This document shows positions 1 to 8,783 of a stretch of DNA of 64,000 nt, piece by piece (the stretch's first letter is position 1; each line of letters opens with the position of its first letter). The notes beneath the pieces are model-generated. The model was given only the letters and a program-made list of their open reading frames with translations, was not told the origin of the DNA and made no database searches. A program made the translations under genes and the position numbers. Location: positions 207,428 through 271,427 of the forward strand of contig NZ_JAFB01000003.1 in assembly GCF_000519205.1 (NCBI RefSeq), read 5' to 3'. The stretch comes from Amycolatopsis taiwanensis DSM 45107 (GTDB taxonomy: Bacteria; Actinomycetota; Actinomycetes; Mycobacteriales; Pseudonocardiaceae).

Positions 1-1030
1 CGTAGGCGACCCGCTCCGGGTCACGGGCCCGCACCTGGGCCGCCGCGGCGGCGTCCTCCACCACCACGACGTGGTCCGGGGCCTCACCGAAGGTGCCCTC
101 GACCTCCTCGTGGTCGGCGTGCCCGATCAGGAAGATCGTGTCATCGCGCGAACGGTAGCGCCGCACCTCGTTGTGCACCTTGGTGACCAGCGGGCAGGTC
201 GCGTCGATCACCTTCAGGCCCCGGTCCGCCGCGGCCTCGCGCACCGATGGAGCCACCCCGTGCGCGGCGAGCACGGTGGTCGCGCCGGCCGGGATCTCCG
301 CGATCTCCTGCACGAACACCGCACCCAGGCTCTCCAGCCGCCGCACGACGTGTGCATTGTGGACGATCTGCCGCCGCACGTACACCGGCGAGCCGTAGCG
401 TTCGAGCGCGCGTTCCACGATTTCGATGGCCCGTTCCACCCCGGCGCAGAACGACCGCGGGCTGGCGAGCAGAATCTCCCCGCCGGCCGCCGCGTCGCAC
501 CACTGCGCGAGCACCGGCGCCGCCGCCCGCAGCGAGCGCAGGCCGGAGATCCCGCGCCACACCGTGCCGGGCCGCCACAGCGGATGGCCCGGAGTGTCCA
601 CAACGGACCGGACCACGGCCAGCGGGCCCGGCCGGGCCGCGAACTGCGCGGACTCCATGTCCACCGCGAGTGCGCCGCGCTCGGCCAGACGTGCCCGCTC
701 GGCTCCCTCGACGAGCCCGTCCGACGAGGTGATGGGTCCGGTGTGGACGGTCAGCCCGTGCCGCCGCAACGCCGCCGCGAGCAGCGGCGCCGAGGGTAGC
801 GGCACCGGGCCCTCCGGCGTGTCGATCTCCGTCGCCACCACCAGGTCCCCGGGACGTACCCGGTCGGTCACCCCGCCGGACACGCCCGAGACCACCACCG
901 GTGTGTCCTCCAGGCGTGCCGCGGACTCCGCCGCCCGCCGTGGCCCCATGCCGGTGTGCAGTACCCGGGCGCCCGGGACCCGCAACGCGGCGGCCTCCAT
1001 GCGTAACGGGGCACAGATGATTCCGGTCAC
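1..1030 (-). CDS. ispH: Fused phosphorylase-like (HpnG-type) / 4-hydroxy-3-methylbut-2-enyl diphosphate reductase (IspH), cut by window edge
   Basis: The frame is open for 343 codons from a GTG at 1030 to the left edge and carries two domains. Residues 1-175 resemble hopanoid-cluster nucleoside phosphorylases/nucleosidases (SGVSGG near 48-53, VDMES at 123-127). Residues 185-343 are IspH, the last MEP-pathway enzyme, which makes IPP and DMAPP with a 4Fe-4S cluster: SFCAGV with cluster Cys195, VHN with His224, AHG with His257, DATCP with Cys279, [10 protein letters not shown] near 303-312. The third cluster cysteine lies outside the window. Both domains share one frame with no stop. It is the last gene seen of the hopanoid operon, downstream of shc, and may supply isoprenoid precursor and hopanoid side-chain processing. 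The domain call is firm; the activity of the N-terminal half is inferred. Confidence 0.88.
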   Translation of the reverse strand, partial: MTGIICAPLRMEAAALRVPGARVLHTGMGPRRAAESAARLEDTPVVVSGVSGGVTDRVRPGDLVVATEIDTPEGPVPLPSAPLLAAALRRHGLTVHTGPITSSDGLVEGAERARLAERGALAVDMESAQFAARPGPLAVVRSVVDTPGHPLWRPGTVWRGISGLRSLRAAAPVLAQWCDAAAGGEILLASPRSFCAGVERAIEIVERALERYGSPVYVRRQIVHNAHVVRRLESLGAVFVQEIAEIPAGATTVLAAHGVAPSVREAAADRGLKVIDATCPLVTKVHNEVRRYRSRDDTIFLIGHADHEEVEGTFGEAPDHVVVVEDAAAAAQVRARDPERVAY

Positions 1031-1053
1031 GACTGTCCCTCCGCGGGTCTCAT
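1027..1053 (-). CDS. Putative 8-aa coupling mini-ORF between shc and hpnG-ispH
   Basis: ATG overlaps the stop of the preceding mini-ORF (ATGA), and its own TGA overlaps the GTG of the hpnG-ispH fusion (GTGA). The peptide MRPAEGQS is mostly the translation of a ribosome-binding stretch (CCGCGGAGGGACAG). It is best read as a translational relay rather than a functional peptide; no independent evidence of expression. Confidence 0.3.
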   Translation of the reverse strand: MRPAEGQS

Positions 1054-1082
1054 CCTGTTTCCTCCGCGAGCTTGCGTGTCAT
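1050..1082 (-). CDS. Putative 10-aa coupling mini-ORF after shc
   Basis: ATG overlaps the TGA of shc (ATGA) and its TGA overlaps the ATG of the next mini-ORF. The peptide [10 protein letters not shown] matches the start of a mini-ORF at 37.6 kb (MTRKFAERT) and the C-termini of those at 3.0 and 37.4 kb (VARK.AEE). The codons for AEE form the ribosome-binding sequence GCGGAGGAA, so selection may act on DNA/RNA rather than on peptide. Confidence 0.32.
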   Translation of the reverse strand: MTRKLAEETG

Positions 1083-3001
1083 GCCTCCTCCGCCCGCACC
1101 GTTGGAATCCCGCTGCCCTGTGCCAGGTACCGGCCGAGCGCCGAGACCGGGAACACGATCCGGTACAGGTGGTAGTTGATGTAGAAGTCGCCGGGGAAGC
1201 CGGTGCCGGTGTACTGCGGCTCGTCCCAGCCGCCGTCGCTCCGCTGGGTTTCCACCAGCCATCGCACACCACGTTCCACAGTGGACGATTCGCGCTCGCC
1301 CGCGGCCAGCAACGCCAGCAGTGCCCACGCCGTCTGGGAAGCCGTCGATTCGCCCTTGCCGATCCAGTCCGGATCGCGGTAGGAACGCAGGTCCTCGCCC
1401 CAGCCCCCGTCCGGGTTCTGATGCGCGGCCAGCCACTCCACGGCCCGCCGGATCTCCGGTGCGGAGGCGGGCGTGCCGGCCGCGACGAGTGCGGGCACCA
1501 CCGCCCCGGTGCCGTAGACGTGGTTGGCGCCCCACCGGCCGAACCAGGACCCGTCGGCCTCCTGCGCCCGCAGCAGCCACTCGATGCCCTGCCGGCACTC
1601 CGGTGTACCGGCGAGGCCGACCGCGGCGAGCATTTCCACCACGTGCGCGGTGACGTCGGCCGACGGCGGGTCGATCACCGCGCCGAAGTCGCAGAACGGC
1701 AGGTTCAGTGCCAGCGTCCGGGTGTTGTCGGCGTCGAAGGCGCCCCAGCCGCCGTCCGAGGACTGCATTCCCTGCAGCCACGCGACCGCCCGGTCCACCG
1801 CTTCCTTCACCCGCCTAGGTTCCGGATGCGCCACCCGCCGCAGCGCGAGGACCACCTCGGCGGTGTCGTCGGTGTCGGGGTAGACGTCGTTGGCGAACTC
1901 GAACGCCCAGCCGCCCGGCGGCGTGGCGGGACGTCTCACCGCCCAGTCGCCCCGGTGCTGGATCTCCTCGCCCAGCAGCCAGTCCGTGGCCTTGAGCACC
2001 AACGGATCGTCGGCGGGCACCCCGGCGTCACGCAGCGCGGTCAGCGCCAGGCCGGTGTCCCACACCGGCGACTGACACGCCTCCAGCCGACGCACGCGGC
2101 CCTCGGCGGTGTCCTCGCGGATGATGAACCCGTCCAGACCTTCCAGTCCCGCCTTCATCGCGGGATGCTCCAGCGGGTAGCCGAGCAGGTGCAGCGCCAG
2201 CAGCGAATACACCCACGGCGGCTGGATTCCGCCCCACGAGCCGTCGGCCTCCTGGCGGGCGAGAATCCATTCGGCCGCCTCCCGCATGGCGCGCCGCCGG
2301 ATCGGCTTCACCGGGCTCTTGGCGTAGAGGTGCAGCGCCTTGTCCAGGTAGTGGAAGGCACCCCGCCAGGTCCACGGCGCGACCAGCCGGCGGGACGGCT
2401 TACCGCCCGTGCGCAGCTCGTCGATGCCGAAGGGCAGTGGCCGGACCGGGCGCAGTGTCGCGACGATGGTCAGCGGCACCACCGTCTGCCGTGCCCAGCA
2501 AGCCCAGTCGTAGACGTTGAGCGGGAACCACGACGGCAGGTAGATCAGCTCGGGCGGCATGTTGGGCAGTTCGTCCCAGGACCACAACCCGAACAGCGCG
2601 AGCCAGATGCGGGTGAACACCCGGCTGGCCTCGATGCCGCCGCCGGCCAGGACGAACTCCGCCGCGGCCCGCATGTGCGGCTCGTCCGGATCATCACCCG
2701 CCAGCCTCAGCGCCACCCACGCCTCGGCGGTGGTCGACAGATCGCCTGGGCCGTTGTAGAAGGTCGCCCAGGTGCCGTCGGCACGCTGCTGGGAACGGAT
2801 CCAGCGGGCCGCCTCCTCGGTGTCCGACTTGGTGCGGATGCCGAGGAACTCCCGCAGCAGCAGGTCCTCGGCGTCCATGGTGACGTTGGTCTCGAGCTCG
2901 CCTTTCCACCAGCCACCGGCGGTTTGCAGGCTCTTGAGGTGCGCCACCGCGCGCTCCAGCGCGAGGCTGTCCACGGCCACCTGCGGAGCAGTTCGCGTCA
3001 T
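1079..3001 (-). CDS. shc: Squalene-hopene cyclase
   Basis: A 640-aa class II triterpene cyclase that protonates and folds squalene into hopene at the membrane, the committed step of hopanoid synthesis. The catalytic DTDDT motif (DxDDTA type) is at 376-380. QW repeats are visible, for example QQRADGTW at 71-78, QEADGSWGG near 250-258 and PGGWAFEF near 362. Length is typical for the family. ATG at 3001 overlaps the stop of the upstream 49-codon ORF (TGATG) behind GCGGAGGAA. It lies downstream of hpnCDE and the prenyl synthase, the usual actinobacterial order. Confidence 0.97.
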   Translation of the reverse strand: MTRTAPQVAVDSLALERAVAHLKSLQTAGGWWKGELETNVTMDAEDLLLREFLGIRTKSDTEEAARWIRSQQRADGTWATFYNGPGDLSTTAEAWVALRLAGDDPDEPHMRAAAEFVLAGGGIEASRVFTRIWLALFGLWSWDELPNMPPELIYLPSWFPLNVYDWACWARQTVVPLTIVATLRPVRPLPFGIDELRTGGKPSRRLVAPWTWRGAFHYLDKALHLYAKSPVKPIRRRAMREAAEWILARQEADGSWGGIQPPWVYSLLALHLLGYPLEHPAMKAGLEGLDGFIIREDTAEGRVRRLEACQSPVWDTGLALTALRDAGVPADDPLVLKATDWLLGEEIQHRGDWAVRRPATPPGGWAFEFANDVYPDTDDTAEVVLALRRVAHPEPRRVKEAVDRAVAWLQGMQSSDGGWGAFDADNTRTLALNLPFCDFGAVIDPPSADVTAHVVEMLAAVGLAGTPECRQGIEWLLRAQEADGSWFGRWGANHVYGTGAVVPALVAAGTPASAPEIRRAVEWLAAHQNPDGGWGEDLRSYRDPDWIGKGESTASQTAWALLALLAAGERESSTVERGVRWLVETQRSDGGWDEPQYTGTGFPGDFYINYHLYRIVFPVSALGRYLAQGSGIPTVRAEEA

Positions 3002-3150
3002 CAGTGTTCCTCCGCGAGTTTGCGCGCGACCGTGTCCGGTAAGGGCTCAGCCCCCACACCCCGACTGGGGGCAAGCCGCCCCGATAGCGGGACAAAGGCG
3101 CGCGCGTGGTGGCCACCCTGATTGCCGCGACTCGATACCGGGGGTGTCAT
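3001..3150 (-). CDS. Putative 49-aa ORF coupled to both prenyl synthase and shc (repeat family A, copy 1)
   Basis: Starts MTPPVSSRGNQGGHHARAF and ends DTVARKLAEEH. Its ATG overlaps the TGA of the prenyl synthase (TGATG) and its TGA overlaps the ATG of shc (TGATG), so translation of all three could be coupled. N- and C-terminal segments match the 54-codon ORF at 37359-37523 (RGNQGGH.AR; VARK.AEE), while the middle differs. The DNA contains a short hairpin (CCCGCTATCGGG) and a strong ribosome-binding site for shc in its last codons. It could be a real small protein, a translated leader, or a repeat that happens to stay open. Confidence 0.4.
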   Translation of the reverse strand: MTPPVSSRGNQGGHHARAFVPLSGRLAPSRGVGAEPLPDTVARKLAEEH

Positions 3151-4163
3151 CAGGACTCCCTCGTGACGATGAACCGGGCGAGGGAGAGCAGGTCCTCGCG
3201 TACCCGGTCCGGAACCTCGGCATCGGTGAGCTTCTGCTGTCCCGCCGCCATGCGGCGGTGCGCCTCGTCCAGCGCCCAGCGGCGCCCACCCGCCTGTTCG
3301 ATGAGATCCGCGGCGTGCCGCACGCCGTCCTCGCCCGGCTCTTCGGGCGCGGCCAGCCACTCGGCGAGCTCTCGGCCGATCGCGCCGCCGTGCGTGATCG
3401 AATAGGTGACCGGCAGGCTCTTCTTGCGGGCGCGCAGGTCCGAGTACACCGGCTTCCCGGTGGTCGCCGGCTCTCCCCAGATGCCGAGCAGGTCGTCCAC
3501 GAGCTGGAAGGCGAGCCCGAGGTCGGCGCCGAACCCGGCCAGCGCGTCGACGGTTTCGCGGGGCGCGCCGGCCAGCACGGCGCCGATCGCCGAGCTGGCC
3601 GAAAGCAGCGCACCGGTCTTACCCGCCGCCATGTCCAGACATTCGTCCAGGGTGACGTCGTTGCGCTGCTCGAACGCGACATCGAGCACCTGGCCCCGGA
3701 TCAGCTCGTTCACCGCCTCCGACAGCAGCCGTGCGGCGGCGATCGCGCCTGGGCCATCGCCGTCGAGCAGCACTTCCTGGGCGAGGGAAAGCATCGCGTC
3801 CCCGGTGAGGATGGCACTGGCCGCGCCGTGGACCGCCCAGACCGTGGGGCGATGCCGGCGCTCGGTGTCGCCGTCCATCAGATCGTCGTGCAGCAAGGAG
3901 AAGTTGTGCACCAGCTCCACGGCGACCGCCCCGGGCAGGCCGGCCGAGGGCTGCGCCCCGGCGGCCTCCGCCGACAGCAGCGCCAGCGCCGGGCGCACCG
4001 CCTTGCCCCCGCCGGCGGAGGCCGGATTCCCGTCGAGGTCGGTCCAGCCGAAGTGGTAGTAGGCGATCGAGCGGCTGGTGGGGTCGAGCCGGTCCAGCGC
4101 CGCCCTCAGCGCGGGCTGGACCGCCTGGCGTCCTTGCTGCAACGAATCGAGTACCGCGGTCAT
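3150..4163 (-). CDS. Polyprenyl (farnesyl/geranylgeranyl-type) diphosphate synthase
   Basis: A 337-aa trans-prenyltransferase of the IspA/GGPPS family that condenses IPP onto allylic diphosphates. First Asp-rich motif DDLMD is at 93-97, second motif DDLLG at 223-227 (the actinobacterial DDLLGIWG form), and GKAVRPA lies near 53-59. In hopanoid clusters this enzyme supplies farnesyl diphosphate for the HpnCDE squalene route; chain length cannot be read with certainty. The ATG at 4163 follows GGGGAG. An open frame continues upstream of it, but that extension has no family resemblance. Confidence 0.9.
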   Translation of the reverse strand: MTAVLDSLQQGRQAVQPALRAALDRLDPTSRSIAYYHFGWTDLDGNPASAGGGKAVRPALALLSAEAAGAQPSAGLPGAVAVELVHNFSLLHDDLMDGDTERRHRPTVWAVHGAASAILTGDAMLSLAQEVLLDGDGPGAIAAARLLSEAVNELIRGQVLDVAFEQRNDVTLDECLDMAAGKTGALLSASSAIGAVLAGAPRETVDALAGFGADLGLAFQLVDDLLGIWGEPATTGKPVYSDLRARKKSLPVTYSITHGGAIGRELAEWLAAPEEPGEDGVRHAADLIEQAGGRRWALDEAHRRMAAGQQKLTDAEVPDRVREDLLSLARFIVTRES

Positions 4164-4230
4164 GTGAACTCCCCTGGTCGAAACCCCTAACGGAACAGAG
4201 CACGAATGGCCGGCCCGGCCGGACGCGACG

Positions 4231-5625
4231 TCAACTCCCACCCCCCGCATGGGTAGGCAGCTCCTCAGCTGCCGGCACCCGGGCGCCGGTGCCGTCGAGC
4301 ACGACGCGGGCGGCGGCCTCTCCGCTGCGGACGGCGCCCTCCATCGTCGCGGGCCACCCGGTGGCCGTCCACGCGCCCGCGAGCACGAGCCCGGCGAGCG
4401 CGGTCCTCGCCGGCGGGCGCAACGCGGCACATCCCGGCGCAGGCCGGAAAGTGGCGTGGCGCTCACGGGTGACGAAGAAGTCACGCACCTGGGCGCTCGT
4501 GCCCAGCACCTGGCGCAGCTCGGGCAGCAGCCGCTCGCGGATCGTGGCCACCGGCGCCTCGATCTCCTCGTCGGCGGCGGACATCGAGACCGCCACGTAC
4601 TGCCCACCATCCACATCGGACTGTCCGGTCCGGTCGAACACCCACTGCACCGGGGAATCCACCGCGGCGAAGAACGGCACGTCCATCACCTTGCGGTCGA
4701 ACACCGCGTGCACGTTGACGATCGGCGAGCTGCCCAGCTCCTCGGCCCACCCAGGAGGAAGGTCGACCGCGCCCGGCGGCAGCAGCCGGGCCGCGGCCGT
4801 GGGTGGCACGGCGAGCACCACGTTGTCGGCCACGAACTCGTCCGCGCCCGTCACCACGCGCCAGGCACCGCCATTCGGGCCGTCCGGACGCAGCGCGGTC
4901 ACCTTGGCGCCGAGCACGACCCGGGCGCCGGCCTCGGTCAGCCGGGCCTGCGCAGGGTCGCCGTGCAGTTCCCGCAACGGCACCCTTGCCCAGCCGATGT
5001 CGGCCGCCGCCGGGTCGGTGAGCAGCCCGATCTGGAACACGGTGGCGGCCAGCCCGAGCGAGGCGTCGGCCGCGCGCGCGTTCAGGGTCGCGACCCCCAC
5101 CAGGTCCCACAGCTTGGTCACCGCGGCGGCGCTCTGGCCGTGCGCGGCCAGCCAGGTGGCGAAGGACTGCGCGTCGGAGGCGGGCGCGTCCGGATCCACC
5201 CGGCGCAGCGCGAGCGCGGCCCCGGCGAAACGCAGCCGCTCGGTGCGGGTGAGCGGCCGGTAGCGCAACACGGAATCGGCCAGATGCAGCGGCGCGGGCA
5301 GGGCGTTGCGGCGCAGCCGGACCGGCTCGGCCAGCCGCGGCGACCGGACCTCGATGTCCAGCCGCGGCTGCAGGAACACCTTGTCCGCCACGCCAAGCCG
5401 CCGCAGGAGCTCCACATAGGAGGTACAGCAGCGGAGGAACACGTGCTGGCCGTTGTCCACTTCGAGGTCGCCGCGCCGGAAGGAGTGGGTCAGGCCACCC
5501 AGGTGCCGGCGCGACTCCAGCAGGGTCACCGCCCAGCCGGCGTCCGCGCAGCGCAGCGCCGCGGTGATGCCGGCCAGCCCGCCGCCAACGACCACGACCC
5601 GGCCGTCCGGCCGTGGCTGGGTCAC
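4231..5625 (-). CDS. hpnE: Hydroxysqualene dehydroxylase HpnE (FAD amine-oxidase fold)
   Basis: A 464-aa flavoprotein that reduces hydroxysqualene to squalene, the third step of the HpnCDE route. The N-terminal dinucleotide-binding motif VVVGGGLAG spans 11-19, followed by an acidic strand end (LLESR). A second FAD motif of the form AGAWTATGWPATMEGAVRSG lies near the C-terminus. The GTG start at 5625 overlaps the stop of hpnD (GTGA), so the two are coupled. A 67-bp gap with a GGCC-rich inverted stretch separates it from the prenyl synthase. Confidence 0.93.
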   Translation of the reverse strand: MTQPRPDGRVVVVGGGLAGITAALRCADAGWAVTLLESRRHLGGLTHSFRRGDLEVDNGQHVFLRCCTSYVELLRRLGVADKVFLQPRLDIEVRSPRLAEPVRLRRNALPAPLHLADSVLRYRPLTRTERLRFAGAALALRRVDPDAPASDAQSFATWLAAHGQSAAAVTKLWDLVGVATLNARAADASLGLAATVFQIGLLTDPAAADIGWARVPLRELHGDPAQARLTEAGARVVLGAKVTALRPDGPNGGAWRVVTGADEFVADNVVLAVPPTAAARLLPPGAVDLPPGWAEELGSSPIVNVHAVFDRKVMDVPFFAAVDSPVQWVFDRTGQSDVDGGQYVAVSMSAADEEIEAPVATIRERLLPELRQVLGTSAQVRDFFVTRERHATFRPAPGCAALRPPARTALAGLVLAGAWTATGWPATMEGAVRSGEAAARVVLDGTGARVPAAEELPTHAGGGS

Positions 5626-6488
5626 CTCAGCCGCTCCGTCAGTGCCCGCGCCGCGACGCCCAGCTTTTCCCGGCCCGACAGGGAAAGCCGCCGGTCGAAC
5701 ACGGCGGAGGGCCGTTCGGCGATGCGGTCGGTCAACTGCCGGTAGATGCCCGCCATGGCCAGGCAGCAGGCCCCGCTGCGGCGGTCGAGCAGCGGCGTCA
5801 ACCGCAGGCCGTCGGCATACCACTCGCGGGCCCGCGCGGCGCTGTGACGGATCAGCGCCGACAGCCCGCCATCGGCGTCGATGAGCACGTTCCGCTCGTC
5901 GACGGCCAGCTCGACGCCGAACGAGTCGAGATCCTCCTTGGGCAGGTACACGCGGCCGTTGAGGAGATCCTCGCGAATGTCGCGCAGGATGTTCGTCTGC
6001 TGCAACGCGATGCCGAGCGCGTCGGCGTAGGCGGACGCGTCCGGATGCGGCTTGCTCCCGAACACCCCGAGGCACAGCCGCCCGATCGAGCCGGCCACGC
6101 ACCGGCAGTAGGAGACGAGTTCGTCGAAGGTCGCGTAACGGCGGCCCTCGATGTCCATCCACACGCCGTCGAGGAGTTCGTCGAACGCCTCCAGCGGCAC
6201 CGGAAACCGGCGTGCGGCGTCCGCCACCGCGACGAGCACCGGGTCTTGGGCGCCGTCCAGGGACTTCAGGGAGGTGCGGACCTCGTCCAGCCGCGTGGCC
6301 TTCTCCTCGACCGGCAGGTCCCCGTCACCGATGTCGTCGATCCGGCGGGCAAGGGCGTAGACCGCGCACAAGGCCGCCCGGCGCGGTGGGGTGAGCAACC
6401 GGATTCCGTAGTAGAAGTTGCGCGCCTCGGTCTTGGTGATCGTTTCGCACGCCACATACGCGTGCCTGACGTCCGTCGAAGTAGTCAC
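5622..6488 (-). CDS. hpnD: Presqualene diphosphate synthase HpnD
   Basis: A 288-aa member of the squalene/phytoene synthase family that joins two farnesyl diphosphates into presqualene diphosphate. The first Asp-rich motif (RRIDDIGD) is at 49-55, and the second (LQQTNILRDIREDLLNGRVY) is near 165-185. The GTG at 6488 overlaps the TGA of hpnC. An open frame continues upstream within hpnC but is its shadow. Works with HpnC and HpnE to make squalene without a classical squalene synthase. Confidence 0.94.
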   Translation of the reverse strand: MTTSTDVRHAYVACETITKTEARNFYYGIRLLTPPRRAALCAVYALARRIDDIGDGDLPVEEKATRLDEVRTSLKSLDGAQDPVLVAVADAARRFPVPLEAFDELLDGVWMDIEGRRYATFDELVSYCRCVAGSIGRLCLGVFGSKPHPDASAYADALGIALQQTNILRDIREDLLNGRVYLPKEDLDSFGVELAVDERNVLIDADGGLSALIRHSAARAREWYADGLRLTPLLDRRSGACCLAMAGIYRQLTDRIAERPSAVFDRRLSLSGREKLGVAARALTERLR

Positions 6489-7327
6489 CTGCCGCCTCCC
6501 AGCAGTCTGATCAGGTGGACGAGCAGGTCGCGCTTGCCCGGCCGCGGAGTGCCGGCGAGCACCCGGTAGTCCGCCCGGCGCAACGCGTCCGCGGTCGCCA
6601 GCCCGCCCGCGAGGTAGCCGGCGATGGCCAGCCGTGCCCAGCCATGCAGGTGGTTCAGCAGCGCGCGCCCCCCGGCCAGCAGGTCCAGCGCCCGCCGGAC
6701 CTGTTTGGCCACCACCGGCTCGACCCCGGCGAGGTCCCGCTCGTCGACGCCGAAGGCCGCCAGATCCCACTGGGGCAGGTAGATCCGGCCGGCCCGGTGG
6801 TCCTCGGCGACGTCCTGGCAGTGCTCCAGCAGTTGCAGCGCGGTACAGACCAGATCGGAGAGCCGATCCGCCTCCGCCGAGCGCACCCCGAAGATCCGCA
6901 GCACGATCCGGCCGACCGGATTGGCCGACAGCACGCAGTAGCCCTCGAGGTCCTCCTGGGTCGCGTACCGGGTGACCAGCTGGTCGGCCAGGTTGGCCTG
7001 AACCAGGCGGTCGAACGGTTCGAGCTCCAGCCCACGAGCGCGGATCACCGGCACCAGTGCGCGCAACACGGGTTCCTCCGGTACTCCGTCCCACGCGCGC
7101 ACCAGATCCTCACGAAACCGTGACAGCGCCTCAGTACGGTCACCGGCCGATTCGTCACCGAGGTCGTCAATCACCCGGGCGACGTCGTAGAGTGCGCCGA
7201 GGTCGGTCCGCAGCTCCTTCGGAAGTATCCGCAGCGCCACCGGAAAGTTCTCGGCACGTTTCTTCTCGAGCAACCTCCGTCGTTCACTGTCGCCGACCGT
7301 GTCGCGACCTGTCGGTGCCGGTCCCAT
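6485..7327 (-). CDS. hpnC: Hydroxysqualene synthase HpnC
   Basis: A 280-aa squalene/phytoene synthase homologue that converts presqualene diphosphate to hydroxysqualene. Asp-rich motifs: VIDDLGDE near 52-59 and LLEHCQDVAEDHRAGRIY near 160-178. It is the first gene of the minus-strand hopanoid operon and is divergent from a PucR-type regulator. Only 6 nt separate the ATG from a TAGATT/GATTAT element, suggesting a leaderless transcript. Confidence 0.93.
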   Translation of the reverse strand: MGPAPTGRDTVGDSERRRLLEKKRAENFPVALRILPKELRTDLGALYDVARVIDDLGDESAGDRTEALSRFREDLVRAWDGVPEEPVLRALVPVIRARGLELEPFDRLVQANLADQLVTRYATQEDLEGYCVLSANPVGRIVLRIFGVRSAEADRLSDLVCTALQLLEHCQDVAEDHRAGRIYLPQWDLAAFGVDERDLAGVEPVVAKQVRRALDLLAGGRALLNHLHGWARLAIAGYLAGGLATADALRRADYRVLAGTPRPGKRDLLVHLIRLLGGGR

Positions 7328-7333
7328 CTGCCC

Positions 7334-7341
7334 ATAATCTA
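7334..7341 (-). promoter_or_regulatory. Candidate -10 of the hopanoid operon
   Basis: Read on the minus strand, TAGATTAT ends 6 nt before the hpnC ATG, which would put transcription start at or next to the start codon. No convincing -35 was found 17 bp upstream. The 137-bp divergent region is more AT-rich than its surroundings and probably holds both promoters. Confidence 0.4.
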
Positions 7342-7464
7342 TCCACGAGGCTGGTCGCTTCTTCGCACGGGAAACAAATTTCGAGATGCCCCGGTTGTCA
7401 CGAGCGAACAGTATTGAACCGGCAAGACCAGCGTGGCGACGAACGAGGAGGGTAGCCGGGGATA

Positions 7465-8763
7465 GTGGACAGCAAGCCGGAGGCCGGCCATAAAGCGCCG
7501 AGTAACGCTGACGTCACCACCCGATCCGAGAACGCGCAGTCCGGAACAGACAGTGCCTACCCGAAAGCCGAAACAGACCTCGAACAACTGGCCGGGGCGG
7601 TCGCGGACCGGTTGCCACGCGTGCTCGAGGATGTGACCCGGCTGCTGAGCGAGCAATGGCCGGACTACGCCGCGTTCATCGTCAGCGAGCAGGACGAGGT
7701 ACTGGTCTCGGCCAGGATGTTCGTGCACCGGCTGGTCGGCATGGCCAGGTGGGACCTGTCCGAGCTGTCCGGCGCCACCGACCGTCACGCGGACCAGTTG
7801 GGCGAGCAGCCGCTGTTCGAGGAAATCGGCCGGGCCCAGTGGCAACAGGGCCGGGAGCTGACCAGCCTGCTGTCGGCGTACCAGATCGGGGCCAGGGTGG
7901 CCTGGCACCACGTCGCGGAGGTCGCGCTGGAAGTCGGGGTGCCGTCGGACGTGTTCGCGTCACTGGCCGAGGCCGTGTTCATCTTCGTCGACCAGTTGTC
8001 GTCCGCCTCTGCCCGCGGCTACGTGCTCGAACAGTCCGAGGCCGCCGCGGAACGGCAACGGCTTCGTGACGAGCTGGGCAACATGCTGCTGTCCGACCGG
8101 TCCGATTCGGCGGCGATCCAGGCCACCGCGGCCAGGGTGGACTGGCCCATCCCGCGCCACGCCGCGGTGATCCTGGTGGAACCGGACAACCCGGTCGGCA
8201 GCGCGCTGCTGGCGCGACTGGACCACTCGTGCCTGCGCGTGCGGCGTCAGCGGATGGTGTGCGCGATCATTCCCGACCCCGACGGCCCCCAGCGGCGCGA
8301 ACGACTGGTTTCGGCGCTGCACGGCGCGGGTGCCGTGGTCGGGCATGCGGTGCCGGTCGAGCATCTACCGGCCAGCATGCGGGTGGTCGAGGTGGCCGCG
8401 CAGCTGCGCCGGGCGGGCGTGCTGCGTGACGATCCCGTGTTCGTCGACGAGCACCTGGACTCGATCATCGTGCACCGCGACCCGCGGCTGCTGGAAGCCT
8501 TTCGCGCCCAGTGCCTGGCGCCGCTGGACAGCGCCGGCCCGGTCACCCGTGAGCGACTGTGCGAGACGCTCGCGTCCTGGCTGCGCCATCTCGGTGATCG
8601 TCGCGCGGTCGCCGAGGAGCTGCACATTCACCCGCAGACGGTCCGCTACCGGCTCAGCCAGCTACGCGAGTTGTTCGGTGACGCGCTCGACGATCCGGAC
8701 AACCGCCGCCGCCTCACCCTGGCCCTGGCCTGGGGTTGCCCCGGGCCCGACGGCCTCACGTAG
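7465..8763 (+). CDS. PucR-type transcriptional regulator with C-terminal helix-turn-helix
   Basis: A 432-aa actinobacterial regulator. The last ~60 residues form the PucR C-terminal HTH (VAEELHIHPQTVRYRLSQLR followed by ELFG). The long N-terminal portion (60-370) is mostly helical and lacks motifs I recognise. GTG at 7465 follows GAGGAGGG about 12 nt upstream. It is divergent from the hopanoid operon across 137 bp, so it may regulate that operon or itself; that is inference from position only. The first ~35 residues are low complexity and polar, so the true start could be later. Confidence 0.85.
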   Translation: MDSKPEAGHKAPSNADVTTRSENAQSGTDSAYPKAETDLEQLAGAVADRLPRVLEDVTRLLSEQWPDYAAFIVSEQDEVLVSARMFVHRLVGMARWDLSELSGATDRHADQLGEQPLFEEIGRAQWQQGRELTSLLSAYQIGARVAWHHVAEVALEVGVPSDVFASLAEAVFIFVDQLSSASARGYVLEQSEAAAERQRLRDELGNMLLSDRSDSAAIQATAARVDWPIPRHAAVILVEPDNPVGSALLARLDHSCLRVRRQRMVCAIIPDPDGPQRRERLVSALHGAGAVVGHAVPVEHLPASMRVVEVAAQLRRAGVLRDDPVFVDEHLDSIIVHRDPRLLEAFRAQCLAPLDSAGPVTRERLCETLASWLRHLGDRRAVAEELHIHPQTVRYRLSQLRELFGDALDDPDNRRRLTLALAWGCPGPDGLT

Positions 8764-8783
8764 ATGACGCGCTCCGCGAGGAG

